A stretch of 52,870 nucleotides of DNA from Alphaproteobacteria bacterium (GTDB taxonomy: Bacteria > Pseudomonadota > Alphaproteobacteria > CAAGCB01 > CAG-977): positions 1 to 52,870 of the forward strand of contig JAKSVU010000011.1 of assembly GCA_024413465.1 (NCBI GenBank), written 5' to 3'. The notes beneath the pieces are model-generated. The model was not told the DNA's origin and made no database searches. It saw only the letters and a list, made by a program, of their open reading frames with translations. Positions 17,098 to 25,966 of this stretch are shown here, piece after piece. Position 1 is the first letter of the stretch. Each line of letters begins with the position of its first letter. Position numbers and translations under genes: made by a program.

Positions 17098-18678
17098 TTA
17101 GTTCTTAAAAATTTTTTTTAATTTATCCCACCATTTTTCTTCAAAACTTACATCATCCATAAATTCGATAGGAACAACGAAAACGTTAAATGTATTGAAA
17201 AATGAATTGAGCATCTTAAATTTTTTAGCTCGTTCACGAGTTGCACTTAAATCACCAACCGCAATATCTATTTCATTTTTTTCTAATGCTTCAAATATCG
17301 TTTCATAATTATAAGATTTTAAAATTTCAACGCCATATCCTAAATCACTTAAATAGTGATAAAGAAGATCTATAGAAAAGCCAACAACCTCACCATTTCC
17401 ATTATCATATGAAAAAGGATATGCTTTTTCGATATAACCAACTTTAATTTTATTTTTTCCATTTGGAACAGACTTTATCACTTTTAGGTTTTCATCCTTT
17501 CCAAACCAAATTTTTTGTTTACTTTTTAACGTTCCATTTTTTTCAAGTTTCTTTTGTAAATTTTCTATTTGATCGGACAAAATCTTATCTGTTTTACGAA
17601 CAAAAAATGAATATTTATCCATTCCTATCTGTGTAGGAAACAACGTATATTTCGGATTATTTTGAACCAATTCCATAGCTAAAGGATATCCCAATAAAGC
17701 CACGTCAATTTCACCTTTTTGGAAATCCGTAATTATTTGATCATTATCTACGTATCGAACTAATTGTGCCATAGGAACAGAATTTTCCAAAGTCTCGTAC
17801 AAACATGGCAAAGTTCCAATTTTTTTATTATTAAATTTCGTTAAATCTCGATAAGCCGCCATACGCTCTTTGCGAACTATAGTTACAAAATTTTCATCCA
17901 AAAAACCTTCGGTAAAATTCATATAATGTAACCGTTCTTTTGTTTCTTTGATATTCGAGGCAAAAACTTGATATTCACCCGTTTTCATTTTTTCCTGAAT
18001 ACGATCAACACTATCAGTAACAATATTTATGTTAATATTTGCAAACAGAGCAAATCTCTTTAAAAATTCAATGTAATACCCAACTTGTTCTCCTTTTTGA
18101 TTAAGAAAACTCATCGGGAAAAAATCATGTTCTACTGCAACTGTAATTGTTTCTGTTGCCTTTTTAGGTGTTTGAAACTTTTTTGGCAAATCAGTATGAT
18201 TTTTTCTCAACCAATAAGTATACATTTCATCAAAAACGCCACTTGTAGAGATTGTTGCAATAAAATGATTAAACTGTTTTAGTAAATCTGGACGACTTTT
18301 AATAATAGAAATTCCAGTTTTGCTATTCATTTGTAAAATTTCTGGCATAACAACCAAATTAGGATTTCGTCTGACAACATGATATTCTAAAAAAGAGGGC
18401 ATAATAAACGCATCTACTTTTTCATCTGCAACAGCCTGAATCCCCTCATCGTATGAATCGACTTCGTACAAAAGACTACTTGGAAACTTATCCATCGTAA
18501 ACTGATAATCATACGTGCCCCGTTGAACTGCAAAAGTATATTCTGCATCATTCAACATATCATTATTAAAAATCAACTGATCTACAGAAACTTGTTTTGC
18601 AAAAACAATTTCCGCGTTTAAACAAAGCAAGAATGTAAAAAAATAAAATAATGCCCTTTTAACCATGAATAAGCTCAT
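17098..18678 (-). CDS. Periplasmic solute-binding protein, permuted tandem SBP_bac_3 (paralogue)
   Basis: This 526-residue paralogue of the next gene has the same layout: signal peptide, a lone second lobe (YTFAVQRGTYD...), a full SBP_bac_3 domain (VAVEHDFFPMSF to KIWFGKDE) and a lone first lobe (KVGYIEKAYPFSYDNGNG... VGDLSATRERAKK). Clear divergence from its neighbour suggests an old tandem duplication and different ligands. The first lobe keeps the usual PFSY and TRERAK segments. The start could also be the ATG at 18666; neither has a strong SD. The two genes are probably co-transcribed. Confidence 0.8.
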   Translation of the reverse strand: MSLFMVKRALFYFFTFLLCLNAEIVFAKQVSVDQLIFNNDMLNDAEYTFAVQRGTYDYQFTMDKFPSSLLYEVDSYDEGIQAVADEKVDAFIMPSFLEYHVVRRNPNLVVMPEILQMNSKTGISIIKSRPDLLKQFNHFIATISTSGVFDEMYTYWLRKNHTDLPKKFQTPKKATETITVAVEHDFFPMSFLNQKGEQVGYYIEFLKRFALFANININIVTDSVDRIQEKMKTGEYQVFASNIKETKERLHYMNFTEGFLDENFVTIVRKERMAAYRDLTKFNNKKIGTLPCLYETLENSVPMAQLVRYVDNDQIITDFQKGEIDVALLGYPLAMELVQNNPKYTLFPTQIGMDKYSFFVRKTDKILSDQIENLQKKLEKNGTLKSKQKIWFGKDENLKVIKSVPNGKNKIKVGYIEKAYPFSYDNGNGEVVGFSIDLLYHYLSDLGYGVEILKSYNYETIFEALEKNEIDIAVGDLSATRERAKKFKMLNSFFNTFNVFVVPIEFMDDVSFEEKWWDKLKKIFKN

Positions 18679-18750
18679 CTATTGTGACAAAAATATCATA
18701 TATCAATCTTTTATTGCACGCAATTAAATTGTAAAAGGAAACAATTTTCG

Positions 18751-20379
18751 TTATTCAATCCATTCCTTGATAGGAGCACATATGATTCCAACTAACTTTT
18801 CGATTAAACCTGGAACGTCCGGATTGTAATTTTTCTTGGAAAAATCTATAATATCCATTCCCTTATGATCACGATAATCCAATCTTGCGCCACCCCTTAC
18901 AAGACGGCGAACAACGTCTGGATTTGGATTCATTGCTGCTGCAAACATCAAAGGAGTTCTGCCATCGGTAAAGGTTTGATTTACCTCTGCTCCATTTTCT
19001 ATCAAGATATCAATAATTTTAGGATTTGGATTCAAGCTAGCAGCATACATCAAAGCGCAATACCCATTACTACTTTTGAAATTAACTTTAGCACCAGCTT
19101 TCAACAATTCAACAATAACTTGTTCATCTGTATTTCCCATTGCAGCATACATCAATGGAGTTAATCCATTATCATCAACTTTATTCAAATCTTGCTGATC
19201 AAAAACCATTTTTTGAATTTCTTCTTTAGTCGTAAAAGCATATTTGAATTTTAATTTTCTGTTTTCTAAATTTAACAAATCAATAATGGGCTGACTTTGA
19301 CAAAGCCGAACAGCTAAGCGATAAGCTGTTACTCCATGAGATTCTGTTAAATCCTTTCTAGCTCCACAACGAATAAGACGTTTGATAATCTCTGGATTTT
19401 TATTATTAATTGCTGCACACATTAATGCTGTAAAACCATGATTATCTTGAGCATTTACATCTGCTCCTGCATCAACTAAGACTTGGATAATTTCTGGATT
19501 TGGATTTGAAAAAGCTGCTCCCATTAAAGCCGTTGATCCATTTGACAGTTTCTGTGCCGGATTAAATCCTGCTGAAATTAAGGCTTTTATAATGTAGGGA
19601 TTTTTATTTACCTTGCAAGTATACATCAAAGCATCTTCACCTTCAGCATTTTTTACATCCAAATGAATATTTGCATTGATGAGTGTATTTAAGATGTGGG
19701 CATCAATTTCATCGCCACTAATCCTTGTCGTCAAGAAATTATATAATGGTGAATTTTTTTTGTTATCAAGAGATTCTATATTTGCCTTGTTGTTAATAAG
19801 TATTCTAATGATATATGGATTTGTATTATTTAAAACAGCATAATGGAAAGCTGTTCTACCATCCTTATCTTTTTCTTCTAACTTAGCTTTATTCTTGAGT
19901 AGTATTTCAATAACATCTTCATTGACGTTACTCTTAGCCGCACACATCAATGGGGTCATACCATCTTTATCAGTAAAATTAACGTTTGATTTTGATAAAA
20001 TCAGTTCTTCTATCACGTCTGCATGAATGTTTTTTTTGCAAGCGTACATTAACGGTGTCCATCCATAACGATCCGTATGTTTGACGTCAGCTCCTGCTTT
20101 TACTAATGCTTTAATAATATCTGAATTTTTTGTATGATAGGCAGCGTAAGTTAAAGCTGTCCATCCTTCGGAAGTTTCAGCCTTAACACTTGCCCCTGCT
20201 TTTAATAACATTTTTACGACACGCAAATCATTTGATTTTCTAACAGCCAACATCAACGGAGTTATACCAGAAACATCTGAAACGTTTACGTTTGGTTTCA
20301 TATCCAACAAAACAGATAAGGCCGCATAAAGACCTTCAGATGCATAATCTATGATCAATAATGAATTCTTTAAATCCAT
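18751..20379 (-). CDS. Ankyrin-repeat protein
   Basis: The 542-residue protein is almost entirely ankyrin repeats, about 13-14 of them, many with the core G.TALM.AA..N.NPEII..L..AGA. The period is often 34 residues rather than the usual 33, through an added residue in the NPNP loop. One divergent stretch near residues 360-400 splits the array in two. There is no signal peptide or enzyme domain. Ankyrin proteins mediate protein binding and are common in host-associated alphaproteobacteria, where some are secreted effectors; that role is only a possibility here. It lies 11 bp after the FliX-like gene, likely in one transcript. Confidence 0.88.
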   Translation of the reverse strand: MDLKNSLLIIDYASEGLYAALSVLLDMKPNVNVSDVSGITPLMLAVRKSNDLRVVKMLLKAGASVKAETSEGWTALTYAAYHTKNSDIIKALVKAGADVKHTDRYGWTPLMYACKKNIHADVIEELILSKSNVNFTDKDGMTPLMCAAKSNVNEDVIEILLKNKAKLEEKDKDGRTAFHYAVLNNTNPYIIRILINNKANIESLDNKKNSPLYNFLTTRISGDEIDAHILNTLINANIHLDVKNAEGEDALMYTCKVNKNPYIIKALISAGFNPAQKLSNGSTALMGAAFSNPNPEIIQVLVDAGADVNAQDNHGFTALMCAAINNKNPEIIKRLIRCGARKDLTESHGVTAYRLAVRLCQSQPIIDLLNLENRKLKFKYAFTTKEEIQKMVFDQQDLNKVDDNGLTPLMYAAMGNTDEQVIVELLKAGAKVNFKSSNGYCALMYAASLNPNPKIIDILIENGAEVNQTFTDGRTPLMFAAAMNPNPDVVRRLVRGGARLDYRDHKGMDIIDFSKKNYNPDVPGLIEKLVGIICAPIKEWIE

Positions 20380-20390
20380 GTAAAGAACCT

Positions 20391-20834
20391 CTATACCATC
20401 AATTTGGCAAGTTCAACGTCTGCTCTTAATTGAATTTCATCTAAAATGTCTTTTAATTCAGAATCAAGACCTTCTTCTCGAGTTTGTTTTAATAAATTAG
20501 ATAATTCCAACAGTTTTTGTTTTGAAATGCGACCAGACAAAATAGCCAATCTTAAATCCTCTAATTTATCCAAAATATCATTCCCATGTTGGACTGCTCT
20601 TTTTTTACGTTGTTTAGCCAAATCAGCTTCATCAACGAATTGAGCAGCAAGAATAGCATCCACAGAAAGTACACCACTCATTGCTGAAACCCCTGCAGAA
20701 GATGCTGTTTCTGAGACATTACTCAACAATGAAGAAAATTCTGCAGCTTGTGCAGAAGAAACACCACCTGTTTTTCCAACAGACCCCGTACTAGACACTG
20801 ATGAAGATGAACTGACTTTACTTACAGAAGCCAT
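20391..20834 (-). CDS. fliX: FliX-like flagellar assembly regulator
   Basis: The 147-residue protein has a serine-rich, low-complexity N-terminus (residues 1-50) and a C-terminal region (HGNDILDKLEDLRLAILSGRISKQKLLEL... LKDILDEIQLRADVELAKL) that matches alphaproteobacterial FliX. In Caulobacter FliX links flagellar assembly to FlbD-dependent transcription. No other flagellar gene is in the window, so motility or a reused role cannot be decided. It sits between a STAS-domain gene (11 bp) and the ankyrin gene (11 bp). Confidence 0.75.
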   Translation of the reverse strand: MASVSKVSSSSSVSSTGSVGKTGGVSSAQAAEFSSLLSNVSETASSAGVSAMSGVLSVDAILAAQFVDEADLAKQRKKRAVQHGNDILDKLEDLRLAILSGRISKQKLLELSNLLKQTREEGLDSELKDILDEIQLRADVELAKLMV

Positions 20835-20845
20835 TTTTATTTTCC

Positions 20846-21148
20846 TTAATCAATCATTTCAATGAATGCAGAAATGCCAGTCATATCCAAAACGTTTTGA
20901 ACAACGTCATTTGCATGATAGATGGTCAATTTTCCATTACTTGCCACTAATTTATTTTTTGTTGATAACAACACACGAATTCCAGCAGATGCCATATAAT
21001 CTACACCTGCAAAATCCAAAATAACATGTGTTGTTGTTTTTAACAATTCCGTAATTTCATGATCTAAGGATGCTACCTCAGATGAAACAAGATTGCCTGT
21101 TAATTTTAAAGCAGTTTCACCATTTACCTTAATTTTTTTAATTTCCAT
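20846..21148 (-). CDS. STAS-domain protein (anti-sigma factor antagonist-like)
   Basis: The 100-residue protein is a single STAS domain. The segment VILDFAGVDYMASAGIRVLLSTKNKL carries the conserved serine (YMASAG) that is phosphorylated in SpoIIAA-type antagonists. Such proteins act in partner-switching cascades with an anti-sigma kinase, none of which is seen here. It is the first gene of the STAS-FliX-ankyrin set, with close spacing throughout. Confidence 0.8.
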   Translation of the reverse strand: MEIKKIKVNGETALKLTGNLVSSEVASLDHEITELLKTTTHVILDFAGVDYMASAGIRVLLSTKNKLVASNGKLTIYHANDVVQNVLDMTGISAFIEMID

Positions 21149-21308
21149 AGGGGCCTCATAAAAAAGGGAAATACGTTTGGAGCATAATACTAAATCCTTA
21201 ATATATCGTCAACATCGTTTTATTTAAAGCCGAATTTAAAAGAAAAAACTTGCAATATTCGCCCCTTTCATCTAAAAAAATTAGGTAAAATTTTTAGGTA
21301 AATTAGCA

Positions 21309-22586
21309 ATGAATACAACCGATCTCCAACCAAAATTAGCCACCTCCTTTACTATCAATTTTATTGCAATGATCATTGGAATAACGGCTCTTATAATTGC
21401 AAGATTATGCGATTATCATAATTACACAAATCTATTTATTTTGTACGCAATCATTATCACTGTTGCTACAGCCATCATGGAATATTTTTCAAAAAAAATA
21501 TCTACCCCTTTAAAAACTTGGCACATTCAACGAAAATTCAGCTGGATAAGAATACTCTATAAAGAAGTTACTTTACTTTTTACTTTTGGATGTATCGGCT
21601 TAATTTACTTTTTATTTTTTATGTTCAATTCCGGTGATTTTGTTCTCAACTTTTTTCCTTTTTTAAAAATAATCCTCCCTTATATTTGCTTAGGAAGTAT
21701 CCCTTATTTCATTTTAATGGACAAAATCGAAGATGAACCACATGATATTTATTACAAAATAGGATATTCCATTTTACATTTCAAAAAAATGACTACAAAA
21801 TTTGAACTTGGTAATTACGCTAGAAGTTGGCTAGTCAAAGCATTTTGGTTAGGATTAATGGAAAGTGGGATGATTTACAAAATTCAATGGTTAATTACCT
21901 ATGATTGGAATATAATGAAAGGTCAACCCATTGAATGGTTTTGGACAGCAAACGTTATTTGCTTTTTTATTGATTTGACATATGCTTCCCTCGGCTATTT
22001 AATGAATTTTAAACTCATCGGAACTGATACAAAAACAGCAGAACCTACATTTTTAGGATGGACTGTTGCGATTATCTGTTATTGGCCTTTTTGGGGAGTA
22101 TTATTCTATCCATATTTTTTCAATTACAATGCGAACCAAACGTGGTTATCAGTTTTTGAAACAAGTTCATTTGGATGGTGGTTTTGGTTCATCGCAATCA
22201 TTGGCTTAGAATTGATATATTCTCTTGCAACAGTTGCTGCTGGTATTCGTTTTTCAAACTTAACTTATCGTGGCTTGTGGAAGACCGGTCCATATCGTTG
22301 GACAAAACATCCTGCTTACGTGATGAAAAATATCAGTTGGTGGTTAATTTCTATGCCCTTTATGGCTGCTGGGTTAGAAGAAGCAATCCGAACAAGTCTT
22401 TTATTATTCGGCGTAAATATAATCTATTATTTACGTGCAAAAACAGAAGAACGCCATTTATCGCATTATCCTGAATATGTTGCTTATGCCCTTGAAATGA
22501 ATGAAAAAAGTATATTCAGAGGAATTGCAAAATTATTGCCATTTTTGAAATATCGTCCGCTTACAGAAAAAGAAAAACTCTTTTAA
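21309..22586 (+). CDS. Membrane protein with C-terminal ICMT/PEMT-like methyltransferase region
   Basis: The 425-residue integral membrane protein has about nine or ten hydrophobic segments. The C-terminal 100 residues hold the isoprenylcysteine/phospholipid methyltransferase signature: GPYRWTKHPAYVMKN followed by RAKTEERHLSHYPEYVAY. These residues bind S-adenosylmethionine in ICMT relatives, so it is probably a membrane-embedded methyltransferase acting on a lipid or similar substrate. A terminator follows. Its last 632 bp plus the terminator recur without change at 28364-29064. The usual neighbour would be tRNA-Pro, now separated by the island. Confidence 0.75.
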   Translation: MNTTDLQPKLATSFTINFIAMIIGITALIIARLCDYHNYTNLFILYAIIITVATAIMEYFSKKISTPLKTWHIQRKFSWIRILYKEVTLLFTFGCIGLIYFLFFMFNSGDFVLNFFPFLKIILPYICLGSIPYFILMDKIEDEPHDIYYKIGYSILHFKKMTTKFELGNYARSWLVKAFWLGLMESGMIYKIQWLITYDWNIMKGQPIEWFWTANVICFFIDLTYASLGYLMNFKLIGTDTKTAEPTFLGWTVAIICYWPFWGVLFYPYFFNYNANQTWLSVFETSSFGWWFWFIAIIGLELIYSLATVAAGIRFSNLTYRGLWKTGPYRWTKHPAYVMKNISWWLISMPFMAAGLEEAIRTSLLLFGVNIIYYLRAKTEERHLSHYPEYVAYALEMNEKSIFRGIAKLLPFLKYRPLTEKEKLF

Positions 22587-22655
22587 TTAAATCTTCTGTA
22601 AAACAATACCACAAAAAAATACTCACTTTTTACAGTGAGTATTCTTAATTGGTCG
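21955..22655 (+). repeat. 701-bp direct repeat, left copy
   Basis: This segment is identical, as far as I can read, to 28364-29064 (offset 6409). It covers the 3' part of the ICMT-like gene, its terminator and the last six bases of the tRNA-Pro gene (22650-22655). Just outside the left edge both copies share GACAGCAAA, separated from the repeat by CG here and GC in the right copy. Confidence 0.95.
22618..22643 (+). terminator. Terminator after the ICMT-like gene
   Basis: A ten-base stem (AATACTCACT/AGTGAGTATT) with a six-base loop. The same structure is repeated at 29027-29052. Confidence 0.75.
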
Positions 22656-23066
22656 TCCTCACTCGATATAATTAGAACATTTACCGATGACGATATAATA
22701 GCTATTGAAGCCAGTAAAGATGCTTATTACAGGGCTTTGCGCGCTACGCAAAAGACAATATGGAGCGATAAAGTAAATTATGAGCCGTGGCTGACATTTT
22801 TTATTACCTCGCTTGCTAAGCAAAAACGGCATTTAGAAGATAAAATTGCTTTTGCCGTTAAAGCAGACGCAACCCGAATTACTAAGGGCGAGCAAGCCGT
22901 TTTAGACCTATTTGAAGAAAAAACAAATTGGTCGGTGGCAGAAATGGCGGAAACGTTAAGCAAAAACAGTGAGACAGTTAAAAAAACGGTGCAAAATTTA
23001 GTAAAGAAAAATATGCTTGAAAAACAAGGCTCCACCAAAGGTACATATTATATTTTGAAGGGATAA
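22656..23066 (+). pseudogene. C-terminal fragment of a Fic-family protein
   Basis: The reading frame encodes the tail of a Fic (AMP-transferase fold) protein: DAYYRALRATQ and YEPWLTFFITSLAKQKRHLEDKI are typical of the region after the Fic core, followed by a winged-helix segment (WSVAEMAETLSKNSETVKKTVQNLVKKNMLEKQG). The catalytic HPFxxGNGR motif is absent. The gene is cut at the repeat junction at 22656, and the frame opens only through bases of the repeat, so the product is not a working Fic enzyme. A terminator follows. Confidence 0.75.
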
Positions 23067-23086
23067 AGCCTCACAAATTGAATTTT

Positions 23087-23119
23087 GGCTTCATGACCTA
23101 AAGCATGGAGCCTTTTTTT
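23087..23119 (+). terminator. Terminator after the Fic fragment
   Basis: A nine-base stem GGCTTCATG/CATGGAGCC (one G-U pair) is followed by a run of seven T. Confidence 0.85.
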
Positions 23120-23216
23120 ATTTTGAAAAAAACGCTCTTGTCAATAATTAAGGAATCATATTGCCATATAATAGAATTAGAGTAAACTAGTTATAGTAAT
23201 ATCATGGAGAATCAAT

Positions 23217-23930
23217 ATGACACCAGAAGAAAAGCAACATATCTTACAAAAAGCAAAACAATTTTTTAAGGATAAAATTGTTGAAAATCATAAAAAGCAG
23301 ACAGAAAAAGCCAAACATTTAAAAGAATTTAATCCCAATCCGTTTTTACAAAAATACTTAGCTAATTTCGCATTTGGAAATTGCGACAGCAAATGTATTG
23401 CCAAGGCTCTTGTTTATCCTCGTGTTTTAGGAACATCAATAAATACAATTTTTGGCACTCAGATGCAATCATTTTGCAAGGATGTATTAAACGGCTTTGC
23501 TTCGACTACGTCTGGTATTGATATTGAGTTTAAGGATCAAGTTGATGGTCGCCATAAATATTGTCAAATCAAAGCTGGACCAAATACCATAAACAAAGAT
23601 GATATTACAACCATATTAAACCACTTCCAAGCAATCAGAAATTTGGCTCGAACAAATGGTTTAAAAGATTTCAACCCAGATATTGATTGCGTGGTTGGTG
23701 TTTTTTATGGCTGCAATGACGATTTATCGACAATGTATAAAACTATTAACAAGTCCCATCCTGTTTTTGCAGGTAAAGAATTTTGGTATAGACTGACTGG
23801 TGATGAAGATTTTTATGAAGCATTAATTGATAATATCGCAGAAGTTGCAAATGAGATTGACGGTACTGCTATTATTGAAGATGTAGTTAATAGTTTAGCA
23901 AAAGAAATTGAAGAAAAATCAAATAATTAA
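23217..23930 (+). CDS. Type II restriction endonuclease, EcoO109I/PmeII-like
   Basis: The 237-residue protein resembles the EcoO109I-type restriction enzymes, which cut RGGNCCY-like sites. The candidate PD-(D/E)xK centre is GID (Asp102), then YCQIKAGP (Gln117, Lys119); Q replaces the usual E, as in some family members. The segment GTQMQSFCKDVLNG precedes it. A GGAG SD lies 8 bases before the ATG. A terminator follows, then the cognate-looking methyltransferase on the same strand. The recognition site cannot be read from sequence; GGNCC-type is a guess from the family. Confidence 0.7.
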   Translation: MTPEEKQHILQKAKQFFKDKIVENHKKQTEKAKHLKEFNPNPFLQKYLANFAFGNCDSKCIAKALVYPRVLGTSINTIFGTQMQSFCKDVLNGFASTTSGIDIEFKDQVDGRHKYCQIKAGPNTINKDDITTILNHFQAIRNLARTNGLKDFNPDIDCVVGVFYGCNDDLSTMYKTINKSHPVFAGKEFWYRLTGDEDFYEALIDNIAEVANEIDGTAIIEDVVNSLAKEIEEKSNN

Positions 23931-23952
23931 TAAAAATCATCTCAAATATGAA

Positions 23953-23984
23953 AAATAACCCTTGCATATATGCAGGGGTTATTT
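23953..23984 (+). terminator. Terminator between restriction enzyme and methyltransferase genes
   Basis: A long stem (AATAACCC.TGCA/TGCA.GGGTTATT, with one T-G pair) has a four-base loop and a following T-rich stretch. It would separate the two transcripts and allow independent control. Confidence 0.8.
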
Positions 23985-24018
23985 TATATTGTATTCAGTT
24001 AACAAGGGAGATTTGATT

Positions 24019-25251
24019 ATGTGGCTATCTATTCACGAAGTAAGTGAAAAACTAAATTTATCCATTGATACAATAAGACGCTGGGAAAAAAAAGGGTTAA
24101 TCAAAGCTGAGCGTTCTGATAAAAATCATCGTATGTTTAATGATGATGAAGTTTTTGCTTTGTTGGATAAGTTAAATAATAAGTCAGAAGAAGAATTTAA
24201 GGTATTAAAATCAGAAATTAAATCTCCTTATACTGCAATAGAATTATTTGCAGGAGCTGGGGGAACTGCTTTAGGTTTTGAAAATGCAGGTATTCAACAC
24301 ATTTTATTAAATGAAATAGATAAAGATTGTGTTGCAACGTTGCAACATAATTTTCCTAAAGGAACAAATATTATCCATGCAGATGTTCACAATGTAGATT
24401 TTTCTCAATGGAAAGACAAAGTTGATATAGTTCAAGCCGGTTTCCCTTGTCAGGCATTTAGTTATGCTGGAAAAAGTATGGGATTTGAGGATACCAGAGG
24501 AACATTGTTTTTTGAATTTGCTCGCTGTGTTAAAGAAACAATGCCTAAGATTGCGGTTGGTGAAAATGTCAAAGGATTGTTAAAGCACGATAATGGTAGA
24601 ACCTTGAAAACGATGATTAATGCCTTGAAAGAAATTGGCTATAAGGTGCAGTATAAAGTTTTAAGAGCACAATATTTAGATGTGCCACAAAAAAGAGAAA
24701 GGCTCATAATTATTGCGATTCGTAATGATTTGAACATTCCTTTTATCTTTCCTACAGAGAAAAATTATACAGTTTCGCTAAGAGCTGCGTTAAAAGATTG
24801 TCCTAAATCAGAAGGTCAAAGCTATCCTAAACGCAAAGCCGAAATATTGTCATTAGTTCCTGAGGGTGGTTATTGGCGAGATTTACCGATTGATATACAA
24901 AAAGAATATATGAAAGGAAGTTTTCATTTATCTGGTGGTAAAACTGGTATGGCCAGACGTTTATCGTGGGATGAACCAAGTTTGACGCTAACTTGTGCTC
25001 CAGCTCAAAAACAAACAGAGCGTTGTCACCCAAGTGAAACAAGACCATTAACAGTGAGAGAATATGCAAGAATCCAGTCATTTCCCGATAATTGGAAATT
25101 TCAAGGCACTATGTCAGCACAATACAAACAAATTGGTAATGCCGTTCCTGTCAATTTGAGCTATCATATTGGTTGTTGTTTGGTTGAAATGTTGGACTGC
25201 CTAAGTAATGGCTCAACAGAAGAACAATCATTCAAAATGGCAGCAGAATAA
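24019..25251 (+). CDS. MerR-HTH / C5-cytosine DNA methyltransferase fusion
   Basis: The 410-residue protein starts with a MerR-type helix-turn-helix (residues 1-50: LSIHEVSEKLNLSIDTIRRWEKKG), then a full cytosine-5 methyltransferase: motif I AIELFAGAGG (73-82), motif IV with catalytic Cys144 in GFPCQAF, motif VI GENVKG (181-186), motif VIII QKRERL, motif IX RPLTVREYARIQSFP and motif X QIGNAVP. It should protect DNA from the neighbouring nuclease. The HTH suggests it also controls transcription of the system. The start at 24019 follows AAGGGAG; a longer frame from 23962 would read through the terminator. The methyltransferase and nuclease families fit each other (GGNCC-type). Confidence 0.92.
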   Translation: MWLSIHEVSEKLNLSIDTIRRWEKKGLIKAERSDKNHRMFNDDEVFALLDKLNNKSEEEFKVLKSEIKSPYTAIELFAGAGGTALGFENAGIQHILLNEIDKDCVATLQHNFPKGTNIIHADVHNVDFSQWKDKVDIVQAGFPCQAFSYAGKSMGFEDTRGTLFFEFARCVKETMPKIAVGENVKGLLKHDNGRTLKTMINALKEIGYKVQYKVLRAQYLDVPQKRERLIIIAIRNDLNIPFIFPTEKNYTVSLRAALKDCPKSEGQSYPKRKAEILSLVPEGGYWRDLPIDIQKEYMKGSFHLSGGKTGMARRLSWDEPSLTLTCAPAQKQTERCHPSETRPLTVREYARIQSFPDNWKFQGTMSAQYKQIGNAVPVNLSYHIGCCLVEMLDCLSNGSTEEQSFKMAAE

Positions 25252-25348
25252 TTTACTTTTTAAAATATTGTTGATAAAATAAAATATACTTGACTTTTTT
25301 TAAAATTAGCATAATCTAACCTCATCATTAATAATTAAAGAGGTAAAA

Positions 25349-25966
25349 ATGACTGAACAATTTGATTATAGCAAAAAGCCTTGGGAATTAAATCAAGACC
25401 TAACTGAAGGAATATTAAATGCAATAGCGAAAGTAATTGAGCAGAAAACAAAAGAATGTTTAGAGGAGCGTTTTGATACATCTCGTGGAGATTCGCATTA
25501 TTCATATGGGCATACTGCAAGAGCTTGGCGTATATTTGGACTTCGTGAGCTCATAGCGTCACAAATTTTTCCTAATATAAAAATTTTGAAAGATAAAGGT
25601 AACTCTTTTGAGTTTGCAATAGGCAAAACTCTTATGAAAATATATAGTGGTATACCAGAAGAAATGACTGCTAATATGAAAAAACTTTCTCCGTATGAGG
25701 CTGGACAATATAGCCTAAAATTGGAAGGTTCTGATAATGATGAAATATATTGGCGCATAATGATTAACTCCGCTCCTACTACACACGATCTTTTAAATAT
25801 TTCATTTACTGGATTTAATAAATACGAGGAATTAGTATGTGTTTATGCACCATTAGAACAGATTCCTGTAATTTACAGTGTTGACAAAGTTGAAAAGGAA
25901 GCTAAAAAGATTCCTGATGCAACATTCTCTCGTAAGAAAACAACCCAGAATTCAGAGGCTATTTAA
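25349..25966 (+). CDS. Unknown protein paired with XRE-ImmA/IrrE
   Basis: I do not recognise this 205-residue soluble protein. It has no signal peptide or membrane segment and contains RGDSHYSYGHTARAWRIFGLRELI and later IYWRIMINS. Its stop codon overlaps the start of the XRE-ImmA/IrrE gene by one base (TAATG), so the two are translationally coupled and probably act together. Small genes of unknown function are often found upstream of such peptidase regulators in defence loci. Codon use matches the other cassette genes (AT-rich, little ACGT). An AGAGG SD precedes the ATG. Confidence 0.7.
   Translation: MTEQFDYSKKPWELNQDLTEGILNAIAKVIEQKTKECLEERFDTSRGDSHYSYGHTARAWRIFGLRELIASQIFPNIKILKDKGNSFEFAIGKTLMKIYSGIPEEMTANMKKLSPYEAGQYSLKLEGSDNDEIYWRIMINSAPTTHDLLNISFTGFNKYEELVCVYAPLEQIPVIYSVDKVEKEAKKIPDATFSRKKTTQNSEAI

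Noticed and set aside
18865-19164. A plus-strand frame over the ankyrin gene
   Set aside because: It arises from the periodic ankyrin coding sequence read backwards and has no SD.
22635-22655. A GTG start for the Fic fragment inside the terminator and repeat
   Set aside because: The bases belong to the repeat and occur identically at the other copy, so the start is an accident of the junction.
23962-24018. A longer N-terminus for the methyltransferase
   Set aside because: It would be encoded by the terminator stem and has no SD; the ATG at 24019 has a good one and begins the HTH domain.
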